64,000 bases of DNA from CAYUET01 sp964443875. GTDB taxonomy: Bacteria; Auribacterota; JAFGBW01. This document shows, piece by piece, positions 17,718-26,614 of this stretch. The notes below the pieces were generated by a model. The model did not search any database. It was not told the origin of the DNA and saw only the letters and a program-made list of their open reading frames with translations. Position 1 is the stretch's first letter; every line of letters begins with the position of its first letter. A program made the translations under genes and the position numbers. The stretch lies in assembly GCA_964443875.1 (NCBI GenBank), contig CAYUET010000003.1, forward strand, positions 93,246 through 157,245. The letters run 5' to 3'.

Positions 17718-20224
17718 TCATGGATGAAGGGAATCCTGACCGTTTTTATTACTAAGATTTATCGGAATAATAAGTGAAAAAGTACTTCCTTGTCCGTAAA
17801 CACTGGTAACGGAAACTTCGCCGCCAAGGACTTCCGTAACGAGCTTCTTGGTGAGATAAAGTCCGAGTCCCGTTCCTGCCACGGTCATCTTAAGGCTAGA
17901 ATCCAGCCTTACGAAGGATTGAAAAAGCGTGGGCAGATCCTTTTCTTTTATCCCTATCCCTGTGTCTGTAACACTCAAATGCAGTTTGCCTTCTTTTTCT
18001 TCGGCAAAAACTGTTATTTTCCCTTTTTCACTGTATTTCACCGCATTGCTCAGGTAGTTGAGAACACACTGAAAAAATCGTTTTCTGTCATTTTTCAAAA
18101 TAATCTTCTCGGGGATGGTACGAATCTCGATCTCAAGATTTTTTTCTTTGATCTGAAGTTTAAGATTTGAGACGACTTCATTCAAAACATTATTAAGAGT
18201 GAACTCATCAATAAAGGCCTCAATCTTCCCTGCTTCAATCTTTGAAATGTCAATTACATCCGTGATCAGGGCAAGGAGGTGTTTTCCGGCTTTTAAAACC
18301 CTTTGAAGCTGATCTTTCTGTTCATCATTGATTTCACCCGTCATGCCCTGAAGGATGATACCGGTAAATCCTATGATGGAATTTAAAGGTGTTCGGAGTT
18401 CATGGCTCATAGAGGCTATAAACATAGACTTGAGCCGGTCAAGGTCTTTAAGTTTATTGTTGGCAGACTCCAATTCTTCTTTCTTAAGATTCAAATCCTT
18501 TACCATATTCATCAATTCCTTCTGGCTGGCCTGTAACTGAATTTCCGCCTGTTTACGGATATTAATCTCCCTGCCCAAACGACGATTCCAGAAAATAAAG
18601 AGCAGCACCACCCCAAATGCGCCTCCGATAATTTTCGATATCAGCACATAATCAACAGTCCTTTCCTGCTGAAACGAAGTCCACTTGTAATAAATCTCGT
18701 TGCGTTCAGATTCAGGAATAGCCCTGAGCGCCTTATTGAGGATGGAAAGCAGCACAGGACTGTCTTTCCTCACGCCCATTTCCAGTTCGTATCGGTAGGG
18801 GGTTTCACCCGCCAGCTTAATATTGGTATTTCCCAGATGATTCAGATAATACCCGTAAGTAACAATATTCCCAACAATCACATCGACCTCGCCCTGAGAA
18901 AGCTTTTTTAAGGCGGAAACAATGGAGTCTGAAGCGATGAGCGACAAATCCGGATGCCTGGTTTTCAAAATATATTCTGAAGGGTGGTCTTTTATGACAC
19001 CGATTCGTTTTCCGTTCAGATCGTTCATCGAAGTAATGTAGGGGGCTTCCTGCCTGTTAAAAATTCCGATCGGAAAGGAAAGATACCTGTCGGTAAAATC
19101 CAGATAGTGCTCGCGTTCCTCTGTTCTGAACAATGAGCAAAGGAGATCCAGTGTGCCTGTTTTTATGCCTAAAGCCATCTGGTCCCAATTTTCTGTTTTG
19201 ACAATATCAAAATTTATTTTCAGGAGATCCTCGATTTTCTGAAGATAGTCCGCCGAGATTCCCTCGGGAATCCCATGTTTGTCCAGAAATTCAACGGGAG
19301 CCCAGGTCGGTTTAAAGGCGGCCTTAATCGTAGGATGTGCCTTTAACCAGGCCTGTTCCTCATCTGTCAAATCAATACCCGGAGTGGTTTCCAGAAGAAA
19401 TTTCTGGCGGATCATCCGTTCTTCTCCCGGGCTTATAGAAGCCAAAGCCTTGTCCAAGATAGACGCCAGTAAAAAACCATCCTTTTTTACTCCTATCTGC
19501 AGGGTTGAGCTGGATTCGGCCAGCTTTCCCATCAGTATCAAATTGTTCAACAGTTCCTTTTCTATGATGTCGATGATTACGGCCCGATTTCCGGCATAAG
19601 CGTCCGCCTCCCCGCGAGAAACAGCATCCAGCGCTTCCAAGGTTGAGCCATATTCGCGGATAAAGACGGAGGGATATTTTCCCCTGAAATAATGGACGTT
19701 ATGAAACCCCTGTTCCAGGGCAAGTGTTTTGCCCGAGAGATCCTGCTCGGACTTTAAATAGTCGCCCCCCTTACGCCCGACAATAACATGAGGAACCACA
19801 ATATAGGGCCGGGTAAAACAGAACAATCCCTCCCTGTCCGGCCGGCTCGTGATATCCATCAACCCGTCAAGTTTTCCATTCAAAACAAGGTCGTAATTTT
19901 TTTTAAAGGGCCCCGGAACGGGAAGAAGAATCCCCCCAGACGTCCATTGAGTGCGGATAAATACCTTGCTCCAATTCCTTCAGGTTTTCCGTTTTGATCC
20001 ACATAATTAAGGGGAGGCCAGGCATCCATGATTCCAATCCTGATCTCCGGATGAACAAGGAGCCATCCCCGCTCTTCCGCCGTTAAATTGGAGATAAAAT
20101 TTTTTTCATCTGTTTGGGCAAATCCCGTCGGCATTGAAAAACAAATCAGGAATATAAATCCTGCAAGAATAGAGGAAAAATAAGGGGACCGAAAAAAACT
20201 CCCGCCAGGATGTTGCTCTTTCAT
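17718..20224 (-). CDS. BvgS-like sensor kinase with two periplasmic binding domains, interrupted by a frameshift
   Basis: Read with one base restored, the gene encodes a signal peptide, two SBP_bac_3 (amino-acid-binding type) domains each introduced by 'LTAEERGWLLVHPEIRIGI' or 'LTDEEQAWLKAHPTIKAAF', one membrane segment, a coiled coil, HisKA ('SMSHELRTPLNSIIGF') and HATPase ('GTGLGLYLTKKLV'). The first frame ends at 19880 and the second is open from before 19883. The break falls in a run of six C at 19932-19937: seven would restore 'ILLPVPGPFKKNYD' in frame. This is either a sequencing/homopolymer error, a real pseudogene or phase variation. GGGGAG lies 8 bases before the ATG at 20224. It follows the porin gene by 34 bp. 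Confidence 0.88.
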
Positions 20225-20258
20225 ACTCTACACTCCCCTTTCCTTAAGAATAAAGAGT

Positions 20259-21575
20259 TCAAAATTTAACCCGTATCCCAAAGCTGTATATAGGGATATC
20301 CCCGACTTCAAGTCCGGATTCACGGTCTAAAACATAACGACGATACAAAAAATAGACTTCCGTTGAAATGAAGTCAAAAAACTGAACCGCCGCAAATCCT
20401 TCTGAATGGGCCGAATCCTCGGGCATGGGTAAATTTTTTGACTTGGTATAGTCTATTCCGAAAGCGGTATCTCCATAGTCATTTATTTTTGCAAGCCATC
20501 CGATTTTGACATATTGGTTGGAAGCATTCGTCTGTACTTCCCTCTCTTCAAAGCCTCTTGAAAAAGTAAGATTCAGCCCGCTCTCCGGATGCAAAACAGA
20601 GAGGGATCCGTCATATTGAAGATCATGTCCGTCTATTTTTGGATTGGAAACCGCAAAAGCGGCAGCAGTTTTTAACCCCAGCTTCGTGCCGTTCCAAAAA
20701 ACTGCCGCATCGGATCTCTGATGAGTGACAAGTGAACAGGCGAAAGTGAATCCATGGGATTCAGGCGTATCATAACGGATTCGGGATTGGCGGCTGAGAC
20801 CATCCCTGTCCTGAAAAACATCACTGACTTTTACTGTGGTAAGGGGGTAAGGCTTTAAAGTTTGCCGAAACAGCATCCCCCCTGCTATATCCGCAATACT
20901 TGCGTACTGAATCACATCAGTACGGGATAAATCAACTTCAGCGGTTCCATTGGAAGCCGTATCTCCCTTGCCCAGTGATAATTTTCCATACCTTGTTGTT
21001 AACGAGATCTCAGTCCAGCGCTGGTCAAACCAGGTTCCCGGACTCTGATTCGTCTGGGAGACCTGCGAAGAAATATCAGGGGCAATCCCGACTTCTATAC
21101 GGGTCCCCAGGGATAAATCGGAATCCAGTTTCCTTGAACCGGCCAGTTTCAGGCGTGTAGGGCTTGTACTGTTATCCACAGGATAAAAATCCGTACCTTT
21201 ACTGTCATTCATCACATTAAAAGCCCGATTCAGCTGGCCCGAAATCGTAAAGGTTATGGGGCTGTCAGGAGAAAGGCCGGGGATCTGTCCGGAATATTTT
21301 CGAGAAAGATTATCAACCTGCCGTCCGAGCTCTTTCTGCTGATTTTGAATAGTCATTAACAGCTGCCGGAATTCCAAGGAGTTATCCGTTACAGCATTTT
21401 TCTGCTGTGCCTCCGGAATGACCGGATTGGGCAGCAATTTATTGCCTTCAGCCGGAATTTTATTATCCGCATGGAGAGCATTACCCAGAAGACAAAAGGT
21501 GAGTCCGATCAAAACTCTCCGCTTTTGTTTCAAAGGCTTTTTAGGCAGAGTTAAAATCACATTTTTGCATATCAC
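20259..21575 (-). CDS. Outer-membrane porin with N-terminal coiled coil
   Basis: The 438-residue protein has a long positively charged leader, then a signal peptide core ending near 'GNALHA'. A Gln-rich coiled coil ('LLMTIQNQQKELGRQVDNL') follows, and then a beta-rich domain of alternating polar and hydrophobic residues that ends in 'SFGIRVKF', the C-terminal Phe read by the BAM complex. 'FTISGQLNRAFNVMND' and 'TRLKLAGSRKLDSDLSLGTRIE' match the start of Gram-negative general porins. The start is GTG at 21575 with GGGGGG 5 bases upstream. It is the first gene of the operon with the BvgS-like kinase, which suggests that uptake and sensing of a small solute are linked. Confidence 0.85.
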   Translation of the reverse strand: MICKNVILTLPKKPLKQKRRVLIGLTFCLLGNALHADNKIPAEGNKLLPNPVIPEAQQKNAVTDNSLEFRQLLMTIQNQQKELGRQVDNLSRKYSGQIPGLSPDSPITFTISGQLNRAFNVMNDSKGTDFYPVDNSTSPTRLKLAGSRKLDSDLSLGTRIEVGIAPDISSQVSQTNQSPGTWFDQRWTEISLTTRYGKLSLGKGDTASNGTAEVDLSRTDVIQYASIADIAGGMLFRQTLKPYPLTTVKVSDVFQDRDGLSRQSRIRYDTPESHGFTFACSLVTHQRSDAAVFWNGTKLGLKTAAAFAVSNPKIDGHDLQYDGSLSVLHPESGLNLTFSRGFEEREVQTNASNQYVKIGWLAKINDYGDTAFGIDYTKSKNLPMPEDSAHSEGFAAVQFFDFISTEVYFLYRRYVLDRESGLEVGDIPIYSFGIRVKF

Positions 21576-21737
21576 TTTACCCCCCTTGCATAACAGGTAA
21601 ATAACTAATTTACCCTGCTGCCCCTAAAAATTCTAAGACTGGACAGCCGCATTTTTGAGCTCTTGAGAGAAAGCCCCGGATAAGCCGCTTTAAGCCTACC
21701 ATTATTTTTAAAATATGACAATTCAAAGAAATGCAAA

Positions 21738-22898
21738 TCATTTTATCTGTTCACATAGGCTCTTGATTGGAAGAAAAATGACAAATGTCGTCCCTTTCCC
21801 CTTCCAGCTTTCCACATGAATAGTGCCTCCATGTGCTTCAACAATCTCCTTCACATTGATAAGCCCCACTCCGGTTCCTTTCTGTTTGGAAGAGTAATAG
21901 ACATTAAAAAGATTGTTCTTAACCTCTTCTGTCATTCCTTCTCCGGTATCTTTGAAGGTTATTTTCACCCGCTCTCCCTCACGGGAAGTGGTAATCCGGT
22001 ACTCTCCCTCATCCATGGCTTCCGAAGCATTTTTGGCAAGATTGATCAGCACCCTTTCGATTTTTGAAGGATCTGCGGTGATTGTAAAATCTTTTTCAAA
22101 ATCAAAAATCATATTCACGGACTTCCCTATGAAATACATGGCCATGGGGTGACGACTCTTGTTGAAAAGCTCATTCAGACTCAGAGACTGCAAGGACAGA
22201 TAACTGTGTTTCGAGGCAATATAAGCCTGCAGATCTTCAATCATGAGTGAAATTGAAGCCAGAGAATGCCTCATTGTCGGAAACAGGGAAGTTCCCACCG
22301 CCGTCCCCTCTTTATGGGATTCCAGAAGTTCCAGGGCCATGCTCAGCACCACAATCTGATTATTCAAATCATGGAGAATCTTGGACGACATGGCCCCGGT
22401 TTCGGCCATGCGTCTGATTTTTTTCAGATCCTCGGCGGAAAGAGGCCTGGATGATCCAAGAATATCAAAAGTTTCGGACAATTTTTTCTGGAATTGATCC
22501 CGTACCTGAATCTCCTTTTTCTTTTGCACTCCTTCCAGAATAGCCTGCTCAAGCAAAGTATCGTTCCATGGTTTTTGAAGATATTTAAAAACAAGCTGCT
22601 GATTGATGGCTTCAAGAGTCGCTTCAAAATCACCCAATCCCGAAAGAACAATGGCCACACAATCAGGATCAATGCGTTTCATTTCCTTTAATAAGGGCAA
22701 TCCATCCAACTCCGGCATTTTCAAGTCAGTGATCACAACGGAAAATTTTGACGGGGACTCTTTAAAGGTCTTCAAGGCCTCCAGGCCTCTGGAAAAACAA
22801 TGAACATTAAACTTTTTTCTTAAAACGCGGGTTAAAGCCTTAAGAATCAGTTCTTCATCATCTACGCAAAGAATATGGGGCAATTCCAAGTCAGACAT
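21738..22898 (-). CDS. Receiver-histidine kinase protein (REC-HisKA-HATPase)
   Basis: The protein starts with a receiver domain (phosphoacceptor in 'VVITDLKMPELDG', Lys in 'YLQKPWND') and continues through a coiled coil to a histidine box 'SSKILHDLNNQIVVLS' and an ATPase domain ('NLAKNASEAMDEG', 'KDTGEGMTEEV', 'QKGTGVGLINVKEIVEAHGG'). The HDLNN box is a variant of HE/HDxNN. The ATG at 22898 is preferred to the one three codons earlier because only it has a spaced AAGGA. It is the last gene of the six-gene signalling operon. The fused receiver suggests that its kinase activity is gated by phosphate from an upstream kinase. Confidence 0.9.
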   Translation of the reverse strand: MSDLELPHILCVDDEELILKALTRVLRKKFNVHCFSRGLEALKTFKESPSKFSVVITDLKMPELDGLPLLKEMKRIDPDCVAIVLSGLGDFEATLEAINQQLVFKYLQKPWNDTLLEQAILEGVQKKKEIQVRDQFQKKLSETFDILGSSRPLSAEDLKKIRRMAETGAMSSKILHDLNNQIVVLSMALELLESHKEGTAVGTSLFPTMRHSLASISLMIEDLQAYIASKHSYLSLQSLSLNELFNKSRHPMAMYFIGKSVNMIFDFEKDFTITADPSKIERVLINLAKNASEAMDEGEYRITTSREGERVKITFKDTGEGMTEEVKNNLFNVYYSSKQKGTGVGLINVKEIVEAHGGTIHVESWKGKGTTFVIFLPIKSLCEQIK

Positions 22899-22921
22899 AG
22901 TGTACATCCTTTTTTAGAAAA

Positions 22922-24202
22922 TTAAGAATCCCTTTTTCTGAAAATAAAAATGCCATTCAAAATCGGATCCATTTCCTGGTATTGTTTTATTTTTTGAAGA
23001 TTCACCGTATTTATTTCCGTATTTTTTGAAAGAAGAAGGATGCCTCTGGATGTCACCAGATCCCTGGAAATGGTCATTCCCGGCATCAAATCTTTAAACA
23101 AAACCTCAAGCTCTGAATCGGATTCGTTTTTATTACGGACTTCCTGAACCATTTTAATGAAAACATCCACCACTGCGGGATCAAACCATATTCCTCTTTT
23201 TGTACTGATGACATTCAAAGTATTTTCCGGGGTTGATTGCTGAAAAGCATTTTTTGAATTCATCAAGAGATCAAAATAGTCGGCGACACAAATAATCATG
23301 GCTCCAATGGGAATATTTTTACCGGCCAACTTATCCGGGAATCCTGAACCATCCCAGTATTCATGGTGATGTCTCACCATAAGGGGGATACGTTCGTCAT
23401 CCGTCATGAGGCTTGCCAGGGCATCCCCCTTAACGGGATGGGATCTATAAATCTCTTTTTCAGCGGATGTCATTTTTTCCTTCTGTTTCATAAGAATAGT
23501 TTCCGAAATTCCAATCTTCCCGATATCATGAAGAGTCGCCGCCATTTCGACTGCAAAAATGTCCCTGGGAGTAAAATTCATCCTTTTTGCCGTTTCCCGG
23601 CTTAGAACGGCAACACGTTTGGCGTGATGCCCCATCATTGAACTGTGCATTTCTGTAAGCTCAGAAAGCATGCGTACGGATTTCAGCAATGAATTCTCAA
23701 GCCGCTGATTCAGCAGAAGAACAGCCCTTGTCCGCTCCTCAACTTTTTTCTCCAGAGTCTGATTAAGTTCCTTAAGTTTCATATTTTGTTTTTGAATCAG
23801 CTCAGAAAGTTCATGGTTTTCCTGAATCATCAAATACTGTATGACGGCCTGACGAAGAGCCAATTTCAATTCATCATCATTCCAGGGTTTTGAAATAAAA
23901 CGGTATACGGCCCCTCTATTGATCGCCTCGATTGCGGATTGAATATCCGCATAGCCGGTCAGGATAATCCGGATGCAATCCGGAACAATATCACGGATTT
24001 TTTCCAGGAGTTCAGTCCCCTGCATTCCGGGCATTTTCTGATCGGAAACAACCACGGAAAAACTTTCTTTCTTAACAAGATCCAAAGCCTCCTCATAAGA
24101 GGTTGTTGTCCGGATTTCATAATTTTCCTTATGCAGAAGACGCCGGAGAGAATTCAGAATATTCTCCTCATCATCAATGAATAAAATCCTGGGCTGTGTC
24201 AT
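22922..24202 (-). CDS. Receiver-HD-GYP domain protein (putative c-di-GMP phosphodiesterase, RpfG-like)
   Basis: A receiver domain (Asp in 'VVVSDQKMPGMQG', Lys in 'FISKPWND') is joined by a coiled coil to an HD-GYP domain. The metal site motifs are 'LHDIGKIGI', 'SHPVKGDAL', 'HHHEYWDGSGFPDKLAG' and 'ICVADYFDLL'. The name-giving GYP reads GFP, a tolerated variant. Such proteins hydrolyse cyclic di-GMP on phosphorylation of the receiver. About 60 further residues follow the domain. Its place between a REC-kinase and an HDOD gene ties the operon to second-messenger signalling. Confidence 0.92.
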   Translation of the reverse strand: MTQPRILFIDDEENILNSLRRLLHKENYEIRTTTSYEEALDLVKKESFSVVVSDQKMPGMQGTELLEKIRDIVPDCIRIILTGYADIQSAIEAINRGAVYRFISKPWNDDELKLALRQAVIQYLMIQENHELSELIQKQNMKLKELNQTLEKKVEERTRAVLLLNQRLENSLLKSVRMLSELTEMHSSMMGHHAKRVAVLSRETAKRMNFTPRDIFAVEMAATLHDIGKIGISETILMKQKEKMTSAEKEIYRSHPVKGDALASLMTDDERIPLMVRHHHEYWDGSGFPDKLAGKNIPIGAMIICVADYFDLLMNSKNAFQQSTPENTLNVISTKRGIWFDPAVVDVFIKMVQEVRNKNESDSELEVLFKDLMPGMTISRDLVTSRGILLLSKNTEINTVNLQKIKQYQEMDPILNGIFIFRKRDS

Positions 24203-24218
24203 CGCGTATTATCTCCCT

Positions 24219-25067
24219 TCACCCTTCAATCTTCATCAGCACTTCGGTTTTCTTTACTTCCTCCTGGGCTATAATCAGGAACTGCCGGATCTCGTCAGAG
24301 CTTATCTTCAAATCTGAAAATTCTGAGGATAATTCTTCCAGCTGTGGATCACCGCTTTTTCCAAGCTGAGCCATCTTTGAAAGATTATTAGCCCATTTCA
24401 TAACCCACAAAGCAACGCTGTTTGATTTTTTCCCATCCAGTTCCCTGTGGTGATCCCCTACAACCACACGTATTTTTTCAGGAATCTTCCAGTAATAGCA
24501 TAAAAGATCCGCAATCTGGGCATGATCCAGACCGAACATTGCCTTTTCCATGACGTAAAGACGTTTCTCCCTTTTTTCGGATTTCTGAAGAAGTTCTGAA
24601 TATTCTTTGGCATACATATCACATAAAAACAGCTTTCCCATATCATGAATCAATCCGATAACAAAATTTTCCTCGGGTTCCCGGATTTTGAAATGTCTCG
24701 CCAGCATCTTTGAAAGGACGGCACAGGAAAGAGAATGTCTCCAAAACTCCTCCTTGGTAAAAACAAGATTACTTCCGATTTTTTTTCCTACGTTCATTAT
24801 CGATAAGCTTAATACCATGTTTTTGATTTCATTGTATCCCAGAATCATCACCGCCTGGGGAATAGTGGACACCCGGCTGCTGAGTCCATAAAAAGATGAA
24901 TTAACCACTTTCAGCAAGAGCGAGGTAATCGCCTGATCCCTGGATATTATTTCAGACATCTTGGAAATATCGGAGTTAAGATTTGACGCCATTTCCGTGA
25001 GCCGGGTCACAGAAGCAGGCAGGGGCGGAAGCATATGCACTTTTTTTAAAATTTCATCCGTTATCAT
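24219..25067 (-). CDS. HDOD-domain signalling protein
   Basis: The 282-residue protein shows the HDOD layout: 'LPPLPASVTRLTEMASN', 'IISRDQAITSLLLKVVNSSFYG', 'IPQAVMILGYNEIKNMVLSLS' and 'FVIGLIHDMGKLFLCDMY'. HDOD domains are HD-superfamily relatives that usually lack phosphohydrolase activity and act as adaptors in c-di-GMP and two-component networks. The ATG overlaps the stop of the upstream REC-PAS gene (ATGA), so the two are made together, and the HD-GYP gene follows by 16 bp. Confidence 0.9.
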   Translation of the reverse strand: MITDEILKKVHMLPPLPASVTRLTEMASNLNSDISKMSEIISRDQAITSLLLKVVNSSFYGLSSRVSTIPQAVMILGYNEIKNMVLSLSIMNVGKKIGSNLVFTKEEFWRHSLSCAVLSKMLARHFKIREPEENFVIGLIHDMGKLFLCDMYAKEYSELLQKSEKREKRLYVMEKAMFGLDHAQIADLLCYYWKIPEKIRVVVGDHHRELDGKKSNSVALWVMKWANNLSKMAQLGKSGDPQLEELSSEFSDLKISSDEIRQFLIIAQEEVKKTEVLMKIEG

Positions 25068-25870
25068 GCTGGCCCTTCCTTTTCTTCAGTAAATATCATG
25101 ATGTCTCCTTTTGATTCGAGTCCCTGAGCCAGGGGAATAAATTCCATTTTTACGACCACTGAACCCACTTCTATTTTAAAAACCGTGAATTTCTTGTGAT
25201 AAACCACTTCGGAAATTTTTGAAATATCCGTGGGAAAGGGCAGCCCCAGGATAATCGGTCCTTTAAAAATCGAAAATTTTTTGCTGAAGGCAATGAATTC
25301 CTTATTTATAAAGGTGACAAGCCCCTGGGAATCCACCCCCACAACCGCAAGAGGTAATTCACTGAAAACGGTCTGATAAATATTCAGTTGTTTATTCTGA
25401 TTTTTAAGCAGATTCTGTAACTGGGGCTCAATCTTTAAAATTACCCTGTTTTTCTGCTTCATTTCTGAAATCATGTTCTGAATTTCCTGTTCCAGTTCAT
25501 ACTGCTTCAAGCATTGCCGAATCCCCATTTTCAGTTCCTCATCCTCCCAGGGCTTTGTAAAAAAATGAAAAATCTGACCGGAATTAATGCCATTTAAAAG
25601 AACCTCGGCGTCTGAATACCCGGAAAGAATGGCCCTTATGGTTTCCGGGAAATTCCTCCTTACCTTTTCAAGCAGCTGAGCCCCACTCATCTGAGGCATT
25701 CTCTGATCTGTAATGATCAGATGAACTCTTTCCTTTTTCAAAAATTCCAGGGCTTCAAGGGGATTGAAAAAGGTATAGATTCCATAGCCTTCATTTCTTA
25801 AAAGACGTTTCAATGAATTTAAAATATTCTCTTCATCATCCACAAAAAGAATCTTCCATTTCTCATTCAT
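25064..25870 (-). CDS. Receiver-PAS response regulator without DNA-binding domain
   Basis: The receiver domain shows 'FVDDEENILNSLKRLL', phosphoacceptor in 'LIITDQRMPQMSG' and Lys in 'FFTKPWED'. After a coiled coil comes a PAS-like segment ('VFSELPLAVVGVDSQGLVTFINKEF'). There is no output enzyme or helix-turn-helix. The ATG at 25870 overlaps the upstream stop (ATGAATGA) and is preferred to an in-frame ATG ten codons earlier inside the upstream gene. Its receiver is close to that of the HD-GYP gene (both have 'DDEENILNSL.RLL'), which suggests duplication within the operon. Confidence 0.85.
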   Translation of the reverse strand: MNEKWKILFVDDEENILNSLKRLLRNEGYGIYTFFNPLEALEFLKKERVHLIITDQRMPQMSGAQLLEKVRRNFPETIRAILSGYSDAEVLLNGINSGQIFHFFTKPWEDEELKMGIRQCLKQYELEQEIQNMISEMKQKNRVILKIEPQLQNLLKNQNKQLNIYQTVFSELPLAVVGVDSQGLVTFINKEFIAFSKKFSIFKGPIILGLPFPTDISKISEVVYHKKFTVFKIEVGSVVVKMEFIPLAQGLESKGDIMIFTEEKEGPA

Positions 25871-26612
25871 ACAGGACATCTTCCCTTTGCAAAACAGCAA
25901 TGTATCTTATTGCCTGATCGGCATATTCACTGAATCTTATATTCCAGCCTCCCAGAACCAAAGAACTCTTTTCCGAAACAATCTTTCCCTCAGAATCTTG
26001 TATGGACTTAAGAAGAATGAGGAGATCAAAATACAATGTCTGGGTTTTATTCTGATAAATTATTTTTAAATTCCTATCCCACGCTACAATATAATAGGGT
26101 AAATTTTTCAATATCCACTGAGAACTGGTTAATGCCTTCCCGCTGGTGAAAACTTTTGTCTCCAATTGATTCTTGAGTCTTTCAAGATAGAGATTCTGTT
26201 CACTCAGCATCTGCATCAACTTCCGTTTTGTATTGATTTTACTGCAGTATCGGCAGCACTCACTGATTATCAAAGGAACTTCTTCAGGCTTCAGGGGTTT
26301 TATTAAATACCGGTAAATTTCCCCTGTATTAACCGCATCCACTAAATCACTCACTTCTGCCGCTTTCGATGAGAGTATCCTTAAAATGGAAGAATGACTT
26401 TGCTTGACCCTTCTTAAAAACTCTATGCCGTTCGATTGAGGAAGTTCAAGATTACAGATCACAATATCAACAGGGGCTTCCTCAATCTTTTTCAAACCTT
26501 CCTCCAGCGATCGCGCTTCCAGCATAAGGCAGGGAAAAGCCTTCGGGGCGCTGCGAAAAAGGGACAGACTTTCTTCATCCTCGTCTACAATCAAAATCGA
26601 ATATCGGTTCAT
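25863..26612 (-). CDS. Pseudo-receiver-PAS protein (phosphoacceptor Asp replaced by Asn)
   Basis: The fold of a receiver is clear ('ILIVDEDEESLSLF', 'VDIVICNLELPQSNGIEFLRRV', 'IYRYLIKPLKPEE'), but the phosphoacceptor position, Asp in active receivers, is Asn54. It probably cannot be phosphorylated and may act as a constitutive binding module. A coiled coil and a PAS-like end ('KNLPYYIVAWDRNLKIIYQNKTQ') follow. It starts 2 bp after the stop of the large REC-PAS kinase and overlaps the next gene by 8 bp, deep inside the operon. Why a dead receiver is kept beside live paralogs is an open question. Confidence 0.83.
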   Translation of the reverse strand: MNRYSILIVDEDEESLSLFRSAPKAFPCLMLEARSLEEGLKKIEEAPVDIVICNLELPQSNGIEFLRRVKQSHSSILRILSSKAAEVSDLVDAVNTGEIYRYLIKPLKPEEVPLIISECCRYCSKINTKRKLMQMLSEQNLYLERLKNQLETKVFTSGKALTSSQWILKNLPYYIVAWDRNLKIIYQNKTQTLYFDLLILLKSIQDSEGKIVSEKSSLVLGGWNIRFSEYADQAIRYIAVLQREDVLYE

Positions 26613-26614
26613 TT

